Below are positions 16,671 through 24,905 of a stretch of DNA of 64,000 bases, in pieces (the first letter of the stretch is position 1; each line of letters begins with the position of its first letter). Below the pieces are notes generated by a model. It saw only the letters and a program-made list of their open reading frames with translations, had not been told where the DNA came from and did no database searches. This DNA is from Prado023 sp963774745 (GTDB lineage: Bacteria > Actinomycetota > Actinomycetes > S36-B12 > CAIYMF01): assembly GCA_963774745.1 (NCBI GenBank), contig CAVZGE010000002.1:558001-622000 (forward strand), written 5' to 3'. The position numbers were made by a program, and so were the translations under genes.

Positions 16671-17216
16671 TCAGGTGCTCGGCGAGGGGTCCACCACCGC
16701 TGTCACGGCCGGCTCCTGCGTGGGGAAGACCCAGGTGCGGTACACCCAGAACCGGAACATGGTGCCCAGGCCGACGGCGATGACGTTGCCGCTGATGTTG
16801 TCGGCGAGCTGGCTGTCCAGGCCCAGCAGGTAGTGCGTGAAGGCCAGGCAGCCCCAGGAGATCAACAGGGCCGCGGCGTTCGTCGCGAAGAACAGGGCGG
16901 TCTCCCGGCCGTAGCCGGTGCGCGCCCGGTCGCGGTAGGTCCAGTGCCGGTTGGCCACGAAGGCGAACGTGGTGGCGACGATCACGCTGATGGTCTTGGC
17001 AGTCAGCGGGCTGTCGGACAGGATCCCGGCGCGCAGGATGTTGAACAGGCCGACGTCGATGACGAACGCCACCGCCCCGACCGTGCCGAACTTGGCGACC
17101 TCGGCGCCCAGTCGCCGCGCGGCACCTGCGACCCGGCGCTGCGCCTGCCCGTCCACTGCCGATACCCCCACGTGTGCCGGTGCCTGCGCCGGTGCCTGTG
17201 CGTCCACCTGTGCCAT
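16671..17216 (-). CDS. GtrA-family membrane protein
   Basis: GtrA-like proteins are small four-helix membrane proteins thought to flip or present polyprenyl-linked sugars during wall polysaccharide synthesis. This 181-aa protein has an N-terminal cytoplasmic segment rich in Ala-Gln-Pro repeats, then four hydrophobic helices with the family phrases KFGTVGAVAFVIDVGLFN, FVANRHWTY and FRFWVYRTWVF. ATG 17216 is chosen; an upstream in-frame GTG/ATG region to 17282 would add 22 residues without hydrophobic character. Divergent from the 17326 acyl-CoA dehydrogenase. Synteny agrees with Rv3277 of M. tuberculosis. Confidence 0.85.
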   Translation of the reverse strand: MAQVDAQAPAQAPAHVGVSAVDGQAQRRVAGAARRLGAEVAKFGTVGAVAFVIDVGLFNILRAGILSDSPLTAKTISVIVATTFAFVANRHWTYRDRARTGYGRETALFFATNAAALLISWGCLAFTHYLLGLDSQLADNISGNVIAVGLGTMFRFWVYRTWVFPTQEPAVTAVVDPSPST

Positions 17217-17325
17217 GTGTGCTGCATACCCCGCCTGCGGGCGCGCACACCTGACCTGCCCTGTGAAGTGTCTCACCACCATCGCCTAACGTGGGATCCG
17301 TCCATCCCGATCCCAGGAGGCCCGC

Positions 17326-18483
17326 ATGGATCTCGACCTCTCGCCCGAGCACGACGAGCTGCGCGAGGTGGTCGCCCGCTTCGCCCGCGATGAGGTGGCC
17401 CCCGTCATCGGCGAGCACTACCGCCGCGGGGAGTTCCCGCTGGCCCTGGTGCGCAGGATGGGCGAGATGGGGCTGTTCGGCCTGCCGATCCCCGAGGAGT
17501 TCGGGGGCATGGGCGGGGACTACGTCGCGCTGTGCGTGGCCATCGAGGAGCTGGCCCGGGTGGACTCCTCGATCGCGATCACGCTCGAGGCCGGGGTGTC
17601 CCTGGGGGCCATGCCGATCCTGCGTTTCGGCACGCGGGAGCAGAAGGCCACCTGGCTGCCCCGGATGGCCGCCGGTGAGGTGCTCGGGGCCTTCGGCCTC
17701 ACCGAGTCCGGCAGCGGGTCGGACGCAGGCAGCGTGCGCACGACCGCGGTCGTCGACGGCGACGACTGGGTGATCAACGGGTCCAAGTCGTTCATCACCA
17801 ACTCCGGCACCGCCATCACCGGGCTGGTGACCGTCACCGCCGTGACCGGCACCCGCGCCGACGGTCGTCCGGAGATCTCGGCGATCATCGTCCCGTCGGG
17901 CACGCCGGGCTTCGAGGTGGCCCCGGAGTACGCCAAGGTCGGCTGGAACGCCTCGGACACCCACGAGCTGAGCTTCACCGACGTGCGCGTCCCGCTGGCC
18001 AACCTGGTCGGGGTGCGGGGCCGTGGCTACGCGCAGTTCCTGTCGATCCTGGCCGAGGGTCGGGTCGCCATCGCCGCGCTGGCGACCGGCCTGGCCCAGG
18101 GCTGCGTGGATGAGTCGTTGGCCTACGCCGAGACGCGCGAGTCGTTCGGGCAGCCGATCGCCGGCCGGCAGGCGATCCAGTTCATGATCGCCGACATGGA
18201 GGTCCGCGCCCACCTGTCCCGGCTGGCCTGGCGCCAGGCCGCCGGTCTCATGCACGCCGGGCTCCCGTTCGCCCGGGAGGCCAGCATCGCCAAGCTGTAC
18301 TCCTCGGAGGCGGCGATGGACAACGCGCGCGCGGCCACCCAGGTGCACGGTGGGTACGGCTTCATGGTCGAATCGGCCGTGGGCCGGTTCTACCGCGACG
18401 CCAAGATCCTGGAGATCGGCGAGGGCACCTCGGAGGTCCAGCGCATGCTGATCGCCCGCGACCTGGGCATGCCGGTCGACTGA
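17326..18483 (+). CDS. Acyl-CoA dehydrogenase
   Basis: FAD-dependent alpha,beta-dehydrogenation of an acyl-CoA, with electrons passed to ETF. The 385 aa show the three-part fold: N-terminal helices (LSPEHDELREVVARF), a middle beta domain with FGLTESGSGSDAGS and WVINGSKSFITNSG, and C-terminal helices ending in GEGTSEVQRMLIARDL, where the Glu in GEGTSE sits at the usual catalytic-base position of short-chain dehydrogenases. ATG 17326 has a CAGGAGG Shine-Dalgarno at 17314-17320. Stand-alone, divergent from gtrA. Chain-length preference cannot be read from the sequence; a second paralogue is at 26489. Confidence 0.9.
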   Translation: MDLDLSPEHDELREVVARFARDEVAPVIGEHYRRGEFPLALVRRMGEMGLFGLPIPEEFGGMGGDYVALCVAIEELARVDSSIAITLEAGVSLGAMPILRFGTREQKATWLPRMAAGEVLGAFGLTESGSGSDAGSVRTTAVVDGDDWVINGSKSFITNSGTAITGLVTVTAVTGTRADGRPEISAIIVPSGTPGFEVAPEYAKVGWNASDTHELSFTDVRVPLANLVGVRGRGYAQFLSILAEGRVAIAALATGLAQGCVDESLAYAETRESFGQPIAGRQAIQFMIADMEVRAHLSRLAWRQAAGLMHAGLPFAREASIAKLYSSEAAMDNARAATQVHGGYGFMVESAVGRFYRDAKILEIGEGTSEVQRMLIARDLGMPVD

Positions 18484-18520
18484 CCGGCTGCCCGGGGTGT
18501 GCCGCAGCGCCTGCGCGCAA

Positions 18521-18526
18521 TAGGCT
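18521..18526 (+). promoter_or_regulatory. Leaderless -10 element for the 18534 epimerase
   Basis: TAGGCT lies 7 bases before GTG 18534. There is no Shine-Dalgarno. Confidence 0.5.
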
Positions 18527-18533
18527 CATCGAC

Positions 18534-19505
18534 GTGTATGAGATCACCCGAGGTCCGCATCCGGAGTTCCCCGAGCTCGAGGTCGTCACGCTGATCTCCC
18601 CGGCCAACGTCACGGCGTCGTTCGTGCCGAAGGCCGGGATGGTCTGCAACTCGATGACCCACGACGGCGAGGAGATGCTCGGCCAGCGCTACGGCCTGGC
18701 CGGCTACGTCGAGACCGGGCGGACGTTCGGCGTCCCGATCCTCGCGCCGTGGGCCAACAGGCTGGGCAAGATGGCCTACGCCGTCGTCCACGAGGGCGGG
18801 GGCGTGCGCCGAATCGACGTGAACCCGAACACCCCCAACCTGCGCTTCGACGTCTACGGCCAGCCGATCCACGGGCTGCTGCGCGGCAGCAGCGACTGGG
18901 ACATCGTCGAGGTGCAGGCCAACGCCGACGAGGCATGGATCACCGCGCGGCTGGTCTTCGACCAGAAGCGGATCGACTTCGCCGCGTTCCCGTTCGAGCA
19001 CCACATCGAGCTCAAGGCGACCCTGCGCGCCACGTCGCTGACGTTCAGCACGGCGATCATCGCCACCGGCCAGGACGAGGTGCCCATCGCATTCGGCTGG
19101 CACCCGTACCTGTCGATCCCGGGCCTCGAGCGCAGCGAGTGGGACGTCTACATCCCCTTCACCCAGCGCTGCCCGCTGGACTCCACGAAGCTGCCGACCG
19201 GCACGCGGGAGCAGGTGGAACCCATCATCGGCAAGCTCGGTGACCGCAACCTGGACGACCTGTACGCCGACGTCGCCAACGGCACGACCGCCTACATCCG
19301 CGGCAACGGTCGGCGGATGTCGATCCGCTTCGACATGGGCTACGACTGGGCGATCCTCTACGGGCCGTCGCACCGGGACCACATCTGCATCGAGCCGATG
19401 ACCGCTGCCAGCGATCCCTTCTCCGGCCAGGACCCGATGGAGGTCGTGCCGCGCGGGGGGACGTTCCGTGCGGCCTTCACCATCTCGGTGGACCGCACCA
19501 GCTGA
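18534..19505 (+). CDS. Aldose 1-epimerase family protein
   Basis: Galactose-mutarotase-like beta-sandwich protein of 323 aa that would interconvert alpha and beta anomers of a sugar or sugar phosphate. Expected residues are visible: PWANRLGK near 78 for sugar binding, IHGLLRG near 110, the catalytic His in GWHPYLSIPG near 185 and the catalytic Glu in HICIEPMT near 285. GTG 18534 follows a TAGGCT -10 by 7 bases, so it is probably leaderless. The carbonic-anhydrase-like gene starts 7 bases after its stop and is likely in the same transcript. Substrate not assignable. Confidence 0.87.
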   Translation: MYEITRGPHPEFPELEVVTLISPANVTASFVPKAGMVCNSMTHDGEEMLGQRYGLAGYVETGRTFGVPILAPWANRLGKMAYAVVHEGGGVRRIDVNPNTPNLRFDVYGQPIHGLLRGSSDWDIVEVQANADEAWITARLVFDQKRIDFAAFPFEHHIELKATLRATSLTFSTAIIATGQDEVPIAFGWHPYLSIPGLERSEWDVYIPFTQRCPLDSTKLPTGTREQVEPIIGKLGDRNLDDLYADVANGTTAYIRGNGRRMSIRFDMGYDWAILYGPSHRDHICIEPMTAASDPFSGQDPMEVVPRGGTFRAAFTISVDRTS

Positions 19506-19512
19506 GGCCGCC

Positions 19513-20253
19513 GTGCCGACCCGGTCGCTGGCCCGCCAGATCCGCGACGAGTTCCCCGGGGCGGTTCCGGCGGGCGACTTCGTGGCGGCGTGGCGCGATG
19601 CGTGCCTGGGCGCTGGCTTCGACGCCGACACCGCGCTGCTGGCCGTGGGCGTCTGCCGTGACGAGGTGTGCTTCCCGTTCGTCGCCCAGCTCGAGGCGGT
19701 GTGGGGCCCGGCGTTCCAGCTGGGGTCGTTGGGCGGCCTGCTGACCATCGGTCGGACGGGGATCGCGGCAGTCGCAAGCCACGCCCCACGGGAGCCGGGG
19801 CAGCCCGTCCGCTATGTGCTCGTGGCGGCCGCACACATCGGGGTCGACGCCTCCGGCACGTTCGGCTACCTGCGCCGGGAGCACCAGGAGGTGTCGTCGC
19901 GCACGTGCGGGGCGCTGATGGCCTTCCGCGACGAGCTGCTCACCAGCAGGCTGCGCCTGGGGTACGACCCGGTCGACCCGGAGATGAGCCTCCTGCGCGA
20001 GCGCGTCCTCACGGCCCTCGTGTACGGGGAGGTCCCCGAGCCGGTGGAGCTGACCCAGACCGTCGCGGGGGTCATCGACGAGGACCTGCGTGACCTCCTG
20101 GACTGGATCGAGTCGGCGTCGACGCCGGACCGCGAGGTGCAGGTAGCGGTCGTCACCGGCGTGCTCATCCACACCGCGACCGGTGACTGGTTCCAGGCCC
20201 ACGGTCCCCGGATCCACAGCACCCTGACCGGGGACCGGGCCCTGGAGCTCTGA
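19513..20253 (+). CDS. LCIB-type (limiting-CO2-inducible B) carbonic anhydrase-like protein
   Basis: A 246-aa soluble protein matching the LCIB_C_CA family pattern as I recall it: DEFPGAV at the N terminus, VCRDEV (Cys48 with Asp50-Glu51), W-x3-F-x-LGSLGGL, GRTGIAAVASHAP, AAHIGVD (His108), GYLRREHQE and SSRTCGA (Cys132). Cys48, His108 and Cys132 would form the zinc site, and the Asp/Arg pair the catalytic dyad, as in beta-like carbonic anhydrases of algae and some bacteria. The last about 75 residues are acidic and helical. GTG 19513 is 7 bases after the epimerase stop. Activity is inference; some family members are inactive. Confidence 0.72.
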   Translation: MPTRSLARQIRDEFPGAVPAGDFVAAWRDACLGAGFDADTALLAVGVCRDEVCFPFVAQLEAVWGPAFQLGSLGGLLTIGRTGIAAVASHAPREPGQPVRYVLVAAAHIGVDASGTFGYLRREHQEVSSRTCGALMAFRDELLTSRLRLGYDPVDPEMSLLRERVLTALVYGEVPEPVELTQTVAGVIDEDLRDLLDWIESASTPDREVQVAVVTGVLIHTATGDWFQAHGPRIHSTLTGDRALEL

Positions 20254-20283
20254 TCCGGCACCTTCGCGCGCGCCGTGGGTGGG

Positions 20284-21165
20284 TCAGGGACGGCTGATCC
20301 CGATCGGGGCGCCGAGCGCCCTGGCCCAGGTGCGGACCTGCTCGCGCAGGTGCTCGGTGTGCTCCACGGGATGCGCCTGTGCGCCGGCACTCTTGCTCAG
20401 CTTGTGCCCGTCCGGTGCGGCGAGCAGCGCGTGATGGCGCAGGTCGACGGCGGCGAATCCGGGCGCGGGCAGCATCCCGGCCAGGTGCAGCTGCAGGGCG
20501 GAGGACTCCAGCAGGTCGACGCCGCGCACGATCGCGGTCACGCCGAGGTCCTCGTCGGCGACCACGGAGCCGAGCTGGTACGCGGGCAGGTCGTCGCGAC
20601 GCCAGAGGACGTGGTCCCCCGAAGGCAACGCCAGGCCCCGGGACCACCCCCCGCCGGTGATCCGTTCGGCTTGCCGACCCGCCGGGCTCCCCGACCTGAA
20701 TGGACCATCGGAGGGCTCGCGAGTGGGGCCGCCGGGGACCGACATCCGCAGGGCGGTGCGGCCAGGCTCCAGGTCCAGGCCCTGCTCCCGGCATCCGGCC
20801 ACGCAACGGCCGGAGGCGTCGAGGTCCCGACGCGAGCACCGGCACACGAAGACGGTTTCGTGCTCCCCGCCCATCAGCCGGTCGCGCGCCCGGCGGAACG
20901 AGCTGATGCGCGTGGACATCGACCACGACGAGTGGAAGTCATCGGGCCCCGACGGTCCGTCGTCGATGTCGATCCCCAACCAGTCGAGGGTGCGGAAGAC
21001 GTCCTCGAGGTAGGCCTGGCGCGCACGGCCGGTGTCGAAGTCGTCGATGCGCAGGAGGAGGCGGCCGCGGTGAGCGCGCGCCAGCCAGTGCGTGAGCACC
21101 ATGTTCAGCGCGTTGCCGACGTGCAGGAACCCGCTGGGTGTCGGTGCGATCCGGGTGACCAGCAC
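20284..21165 (-). CDS. gluQ: Glutamyl-queuosine tRNA(Asp) synthetase (GluQ-RS), truncated GluRS paralogue
   Basis: A 293-aa class I synthetase core without the anticodon-binding domain of GluRS. It has the HIGH variant in RIAPTPSGFLHVGN near residue 5, the zinc-site cysteines in VCRCSRRDL and GRCVAGC near 108-125, and the KLSKS signature (GHKLSKSAG) near 257. That architecture is GluQ-RS, which glutamylates the queuosine of tRNA-Asp. GTG 21165 begins 2 bases after the ABC ATPase stop, so it is last in the permease-ATPase-gluQ run, an odd partner for an exporter. No queuosine gene is in view. Confidence 0.82.
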   Translation of the reverse strand: MLVTRIAPTPSGFLHVGNALNMVLTHWLARAHRGRLLLRIDDFDTGRARQAYLEDVFRTLDWLGIDIDDGPSGPDDFHSSWSMSTRISSFRRARDRLMGGEHETVFVCRCSRRDLDASGRCVAGCREQGLDLEPGRTALRMSVPGGPTREPSDGPFRSGSPAGRQAERITGGGWSRGLALPSGDHVLWRRDDLPAYQLGSVVADEDLGVTAIVRGVDLLESSALQLHLAGMLPAPGFAAVDLRHHALLAAPDGHKLSKSAGAQAHPVEHTEHLREQVRTWARALGAPIGISRP

Positions 21166-21167
21166 CG

Positions 21168-22136
21168 TCAGGCAGGCCGCGCGTCGTCGGTCGGAAGCGC
21201 TTCGGCGCCGGCAGCGGCGACTGCTCCTGCGGCCTCGCGCTGGGCACGGGCCTCCTCGGCCACCTTGAGTGCGGCCTCCTCGGCGGCCTTGCGCTCCTTG
21301 CGCCTCTTGGCCCGCAGCCGCTTGCGCTCCTGGGCCTCCTGCTCGGGGTCGTACATGGCCTCGTAGGCGTCGACGACCTCGTTCGCCTCGCCGTCCATGA
21401 CGATCTGGCCCTTCTCCAGCCAGATCGCCCGGTTGCAGGTCATCCGGACCACTCCCAGGGAGTGCGAGACCAGGAACACCGTGCCGGCCTCGTCGCGCAG
21501 CTGCATGATCCGCTTCTCGCTGCGCCGGCGGAACTCGGCGTCGCCGGTGGCCAGGGCCTCGTCGATCATCAGGATCTCGTGGCTCATCGAGGCCGCGATC
21601 GCGAACCGCAGCCGCGCGGCCATGCCCGAGGAGTACGCGGTCATCGGCAGGCTGATGAACTCGCCGAGGTCGGCGAACTCCACGATCCAGTCCCGGCGGG
21701 CCAGCGCCTGCTCGCGGGTCATGCCCATGGCCATGCAGCCGAGCAGGATGTTGCGCTCACCGGACAGGTCGCGCATGAGGGCTGCGTTCACGCCCAGCAG
21801 GGAGGGCTTGCCGGAGGTGTAGACCGCCCCGGACTCCGCGGGGAGCAGGCCCGCGATGGCCCGCAGGAGGGTGGACTTGCCCGACCCGTTGCGGCCGATC
21901 AGGGCGATGGCATCCCCCTCGCGGGCGACGAACGAGACGCCGCGCACGGCGTGGACCCGCCGGTGGACCTCCCCACGGCCCTGCCCGCGCAGCAGCTTGC
22001 GCGCGGAGACGGCCGCCGAGGACGAGCCCCCCTGGGACATGACCTTGTAGACGACGTTCAGGTCGTCGCAGACGACCGTCGGGGCCCGCTCGGCGACGGG
22101 GGCCACCGGGGGTGCCGGTTCGGCGTGCTCAGCCAC
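21168..22136 (-). CDS. Polysaccharide-export ABC transporter ATP-binding protein (TagH/Wzt type)
   Basis: Nucleotide-binding subunit (322 aa) of an ABC-2 exporter for wall or surface glycopolymers. Walker A is GRNGSGKST near residue 85; the Q-loop region, a non-canonical signature YSSGMAARLRFA near 170, Walker B ILMIDEAL and the H-loop VSHS follow. The SSGM signature is usual for TagH/KpsT/Wzt proteins. The C-terminal about 60 residues are a charged Arg/Lys/Glu/Ala coiled coil instead of a Wzt sugar-binding domain. GTG 22136 overlaps the permease stop by 8 bases. Neighbouring teichoic-acid-like enzymes at 27.8 and 43.9 kb suggest the cargo. Confidence 0.9.
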   Translation of the reverse strand: MAEHAEPAPPVAPVAERAPTVVCDDLNVVYKVMSQGGSSSAAVSARKLLRGQGRGEVHRRVHAVRGVSFVAREGDAIALIGRNGSGKSTLLRAIAGLLPAESGAVYTSGKPSLLGVNAALMRDLSGERNILLGCMAMGMTREQALARRDWIVEFADLGEFISLPMTAYSSGMAARLRFAIAASMSHEILMIDEALATGDAEFRRRSEKRIMQLRDEAGTVFLVSHSLGVVRMTCNRAIWLEKGQIVMDGEANEVVDAYEAMYDPEQEAQERKRLRAKRRKERKAAEEAALKVAEEARAQREAAGAVAAAGAEALPTDDARPA

Positions 22137-23022
22137 GGGCGTAGGACTCCTCGGCGCGGTAGAACACGACGAAGCCGACGAGCAGGGTCCCGACCCCCCA
22201 GGCCGCGGCGTACCACCAGAGGAAGCCCGGGGCCGAGTGGCTGGTCATCAGCGACACCCGGACCAGCTCGATGTAGACGGTCGCCGGGTTGGCCAGCAGC
22301 AGGTCGCGGACCCACGCCGGCGCGGTCTCGGTGAACACGTAGATGCTGTAGAAGACCCCGGACACGTAGCGCCACGTGGTCATCACGAAGGGGATGAGCT
22401 GGGTGACGTCCTGGCTGGCAGCGGTCCATCGGGCGACCATCATGCACAGCCCGGCGTTGAACATCGTCTGCAGGAGCATCGCCGGGATGAGCCCCAGCCA
22501 GTGCCAGGTGATCGGCTCCCCGGTGAGGAACACGATCCCGCACAGGATGAGCAGGGACACGATCTGCTGCTGGATCTCCTGGACGATGACCGCCAGCGGC
22601 AGCACCGCCCGGGGGAAGTGGATGGCGCGGATCAGCGAGCGGTTGTTCGCGATCGCCTTGGCGCCGCCGGTGACGGCCCGCTGGGTGTAGGTGAACGTGA
22701 AGACCCCGGCCACCAGGAAGGCGACGTAGTTGTCGATCCCCTTGCTGGTGTTGAGCAGGACGCCGAAGACGAAGAAGTAGACGATCGCGTTGAGGATCGG
22801 GGCCAGCACCTGCCAGAAGCGGCCCAGGACCGTGTCGGAGTACTGCGCGGTGTTCCGGCTGCTGGCCATCGAGACGATGAAGTCCCGTCGCGTCCAGAGC
22901 TCTGCGATGTAGCTGCGGATCGGCTGGCGCGCGGAGCTGGAGGTCAGGCCCCACTCGTCGGCCAGGGCACGCAGGTCAGGGCCGACGGGCGCCGGAGGTG
23001 GTTCCGGCGTGGATGTGGACAT
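22129..23022 (-). CDS. Polysaccharide-export ABC transporter permease (TagG/Wzm type)
   Basis: ABC-2 type membrane subunit, 297 aa, with about six hydrophobic helices after a Pro-rich N terminus and the amphipathic ELWTRRDFI segment typical of TagG/Wzm/RfbD exporters. Pairs with the overlapping ATPase gene to move a lipid-linked glycopolymer across the membrane. Start ATG 23022 (MSTSTPEP) has a strong GAGGAGGAG Shine-Dalgarno; a longer frame to 23058 lacks one. Divergent from purK over 71 bases. Confidence 0.9.
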   Translation of the reverse strand: MSTSTPEPPPAPVGPDLRALADEWGLTSSSARQPIRSYIAELWTRRDFIVSMASSRNTAQYSDTVLGRFWQVLAPILNAIVYFFVFGVLLNTSKGIDNYVAFLVAGVFTFTYTQRAVTGGAKAIANNRSLIRAIHFPRAVLPLAVIVQEIQQQIVSLLILCGIVFLTGEPITWHWLGLIPAMLLQTMFNAGLCMMVARWTAASQDVTQLIPFVMTTWRYVSGVFYSIYVFTETAPAWVRDLLLANPATVYIELVRVSLMTSHSAPGFLWWYAAAWGVGTLLVGFVVFYRAEESYARG

Positions 23023-23080
23023 CGGTGCTCCTCCTCGCCCTGGCCCAACCGCGCCCACGATAGTGCCGAGCGGCTGCCGA

Positions 23081-23086
23081 TAGTGT
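23081..23086 (+). promoter_or_regulatory. Leaderless -10 element for purK
   Basis: TAGTGT lies 7 bases before GTG 23094. A similar GATAGTG occurs 20 bases upstream (23060-23066). There is no Shine-Dalgarno. Confidence 0.5.
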
Positions 23087-23093
23087 TCTGTCC

Positions 23094-24296
23094 GTGGCGC
23101 GCAGTCCCCATCCGAGTCCCTTGGCGGGGTCCGGGCCGAGTCCTGCCCTGGGGTTCCCGATCGTCGGGATGATCGGTGGTGGGCAGCTGGCCCGGATGAC
23201 CCAGGAGGCGGCCCTCGCCCTGGGCATCGGGCTGCGGGTCCTGGCTGCCGGCCCCACGGAATCCGCAGCCCGCGGCGGCGGCGACATCCGCTGGGGGGCG
23301 CACGACGACCCGGCGGCCGTGGCGGAGTTCGCCCGGGGGTGTGACGTCGTGACGTTCGACCACGAGCACGTCCCCGCGCCGATCCTGGCGGCGCTGGTCG
23401 ACTCCGGACTGGCGGTGCGGCCCGGTCCGGCTGCGCTGGCCCACGCCCAGGACAAGGTCCACATGCGCGCCGCCATCAGCGCCGCCGGGGTGCCGTGCCC
23501 GGCATGGGCGGTGGTGGCCTCGGCCGAGGACGTCGTGGCCTTCGCCGACGCGAACGGCTGGCCCGTGGTGCTCAAGGTCTCGCGGGGCGGGTACGACGGT
23601 CGCGGGGTCTGGGTGGTCGACGGCCCCGACGAGGCCGCGTCCGTGCTGTCCGGGAACCCCCTGGCCCCCGGCGTGGAGTGGCTCGTGGAGCAGTACGTGC
23701 CGTTCACCCGCGAGCTCGCCGCCCAGGTGGCCCGCTCCCCCTCGGGCCAGGCCGCGGTGTACCCGGTGGTCCGCACGGTGCAGACCGACGGGATCTGCAC
23801 CGAGGTCGTCGCGCCGTGCCCCGGCTTGTCCGACGAGCACGCGCTGGCCGCCCAGCAGGTCGCGCTGCGGATCGCCGAGGCGCTCGACGTCGTCGGCATG
23901 CTCGCCGTCGAGCTGTTCGACACCCCGGATGGAGTGCTGGTCAACGAGCTGGCGATGCGTCCGCACAACAGCGGGCACTGGAGCATCGAGGGCGCGGTCA
24001 CCAGCCAGTTCGAGAACCACCTGCGCGCGGTGCTCGACCTGCCGTTGGGATCACCGGCAGCGCGGGCGCCGTACACCGTGATGGTCAACGTCCTGGGTGG
24101 TGAGCACCCGGACATGTACTGCGCCTACCGGCACGTGATGGCCCGCGACCCGGGGCTGAAGGTGCACATGTACGGCAAGGACGTCCGGCCCGGGCGCAAG
24201 ATCGGGCATGTGACAGTCTCCGGTGACGACCTGGAGTCCCTGCTCGCACGGGCCCACCACGCGGCCGACTACCTGACGGGAGTGATCGATGAGTGA
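23094..24296 (+). CDS. purK: N5-carboxyaminoimidazole ribonucleotide synthase PurK
   Basis: ATP-grasp enzyme that carboxylates AIR to N5-CAIR in purine synthesis. The 400-aa protein begins with a short Pro/Ser-rich extension, then GMIGGGQLARM near residue 23, the ATP-grasp KVSRGGYDGRGV near 160, EQYVPFTRE near 200 and VNELAMRPHNSGHW near 285 (metal-binding Glu/Asn). GTG 23094 lies 7 bases after a TAGTGT -10. It overlaps purE by 8 bases; the two act in sequence. Confidence 0.95.
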   Translation: MARSPHPSPLAGSGPSPALGFPIVGMIGGGQLARMTQEAALALGIGLRVLAAGPTESAARGGGDIRWGAHDDPAAVAEFARGCDVVTFDHEHVPAPILAALVDSGLAVRPGPAALAHAQDKVHMRAAISAAGVPCPAWAVVASAEDVVAFADANGWPVVLKVSRGGYDGRGVWVVDGPDEAASVLSGNPLAPGVEWLVEQYVPFTRELAAQVARSPSGQAAVYPVVRTVQTDGICTEVVAPCPGLSDEHALAAQQVALRIAEALDVVGMLAVELFDTPDGVLVNELAMRPHNSGHWSIEGAVTSQFENHLRAVLDLPLGSPAARAPYTVMVNVLGGEHPDMYCAYRHVMARDPGLKVHMYGKDVRPGRKIGHVTVSGDDLESLLARAHHAADYLTGVIDE

Positions 24297-24804
24297 GCGC
24301 CTTGTGTCCCCGGCCCAGGTGGGGGTCGTCATGGGGTCGGACTCCGACTGGGTGGTGATGGCCGACGCCGCGCAGGTGCTGCGCGACTTCGGGGTGCCGC
24401 ACGAGGTCGACGTCGTGTCCGCCCACCGGATGCCCGAGGACATGATCGAGTACGGCCGGTCGGCGGCCGACCGCGGGCTGAAGGTGATCATCGCCGGTGC
24501 CGGGGGTGCGGCGCATCTGCCGGGGATGCTGGCCTCGGTGACCTCGATCCCGGTGATCGGCGTGCCGGTCCCGCTGCCCCTGCTCGACGGGATGGACTCG
24601 CTGCTCTCGATCGTGCAGATGCCCTCGGGCGTGCCGGTGGCAACGGTGGGGATCGGACAGGCGCGCAACGCCGGCCTGCTGGCCGTGCGGATCCTGGGGG
24701 TGGCCGAGCCGCGGCTCTGGCCGGACATGGATGCCTTCCGGGCCGGGTTGCGCGACGCGGCACGCGCCAAGGGGCAGCGACTGCGCGAGGAGTTCGGCAG
24801 CTGA
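24289..24804 (+). CDS. purE: N5-carboxyaminoimidazole ribonucleotide mutase PurE
   Basis: Moves the carboxyl group of N5-CAIR to C4, giving CAIR. The 171-aa class I PurE shows MGSDSDW near residue 14 (substrate-phosphate loop), VVSAHRMPE near 45 with the catalytic His, and GAGGAAHLPGM near 73. ATG 24289 lies inside the end of purK, so the pair is translationally coupled. Convergent with UDP-glucose dehydrogenase. Confidence 0.95.
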   Translation: MSERLVSPAQVGVVMGSDSDWVVMADAAQVLRDFGVPHEVDVVSAHRMPEDMIEYGRSAADRGLKVIIAGAGGAAHLPGMLASVTSIPVIGVPVPLPLLDGMDSLLSIVQMPSGVPVATVGIGQARNAGLLAVRILGVAEPRLWPDMDAFRAGLRDAARAKGQRLREEFGS

Positions 24805-24886
24805 GATCGCGGCCCTCGTGTCCGGGATTCGGTTCATCAGGTGGACCGCATCCATGACACTGGTGGACGTCGGGCCGCGCCCGGCA

Positions 24887-24904
24887 CGGCACGGTGGGCT
24901 GCCG
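24887..24904. terminator. Short hairpin between convergent purE and UDP-glucose dehydrogenase
   Basis: CGGCA (24887-24891) pairs with TGCCG (24900-24904) over an 8-base loop just outside the dehydrogenase stop. No T-run follows, and this is a weak candidate. Confidence 0.25.
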
Positions 24905-24905
24905 G

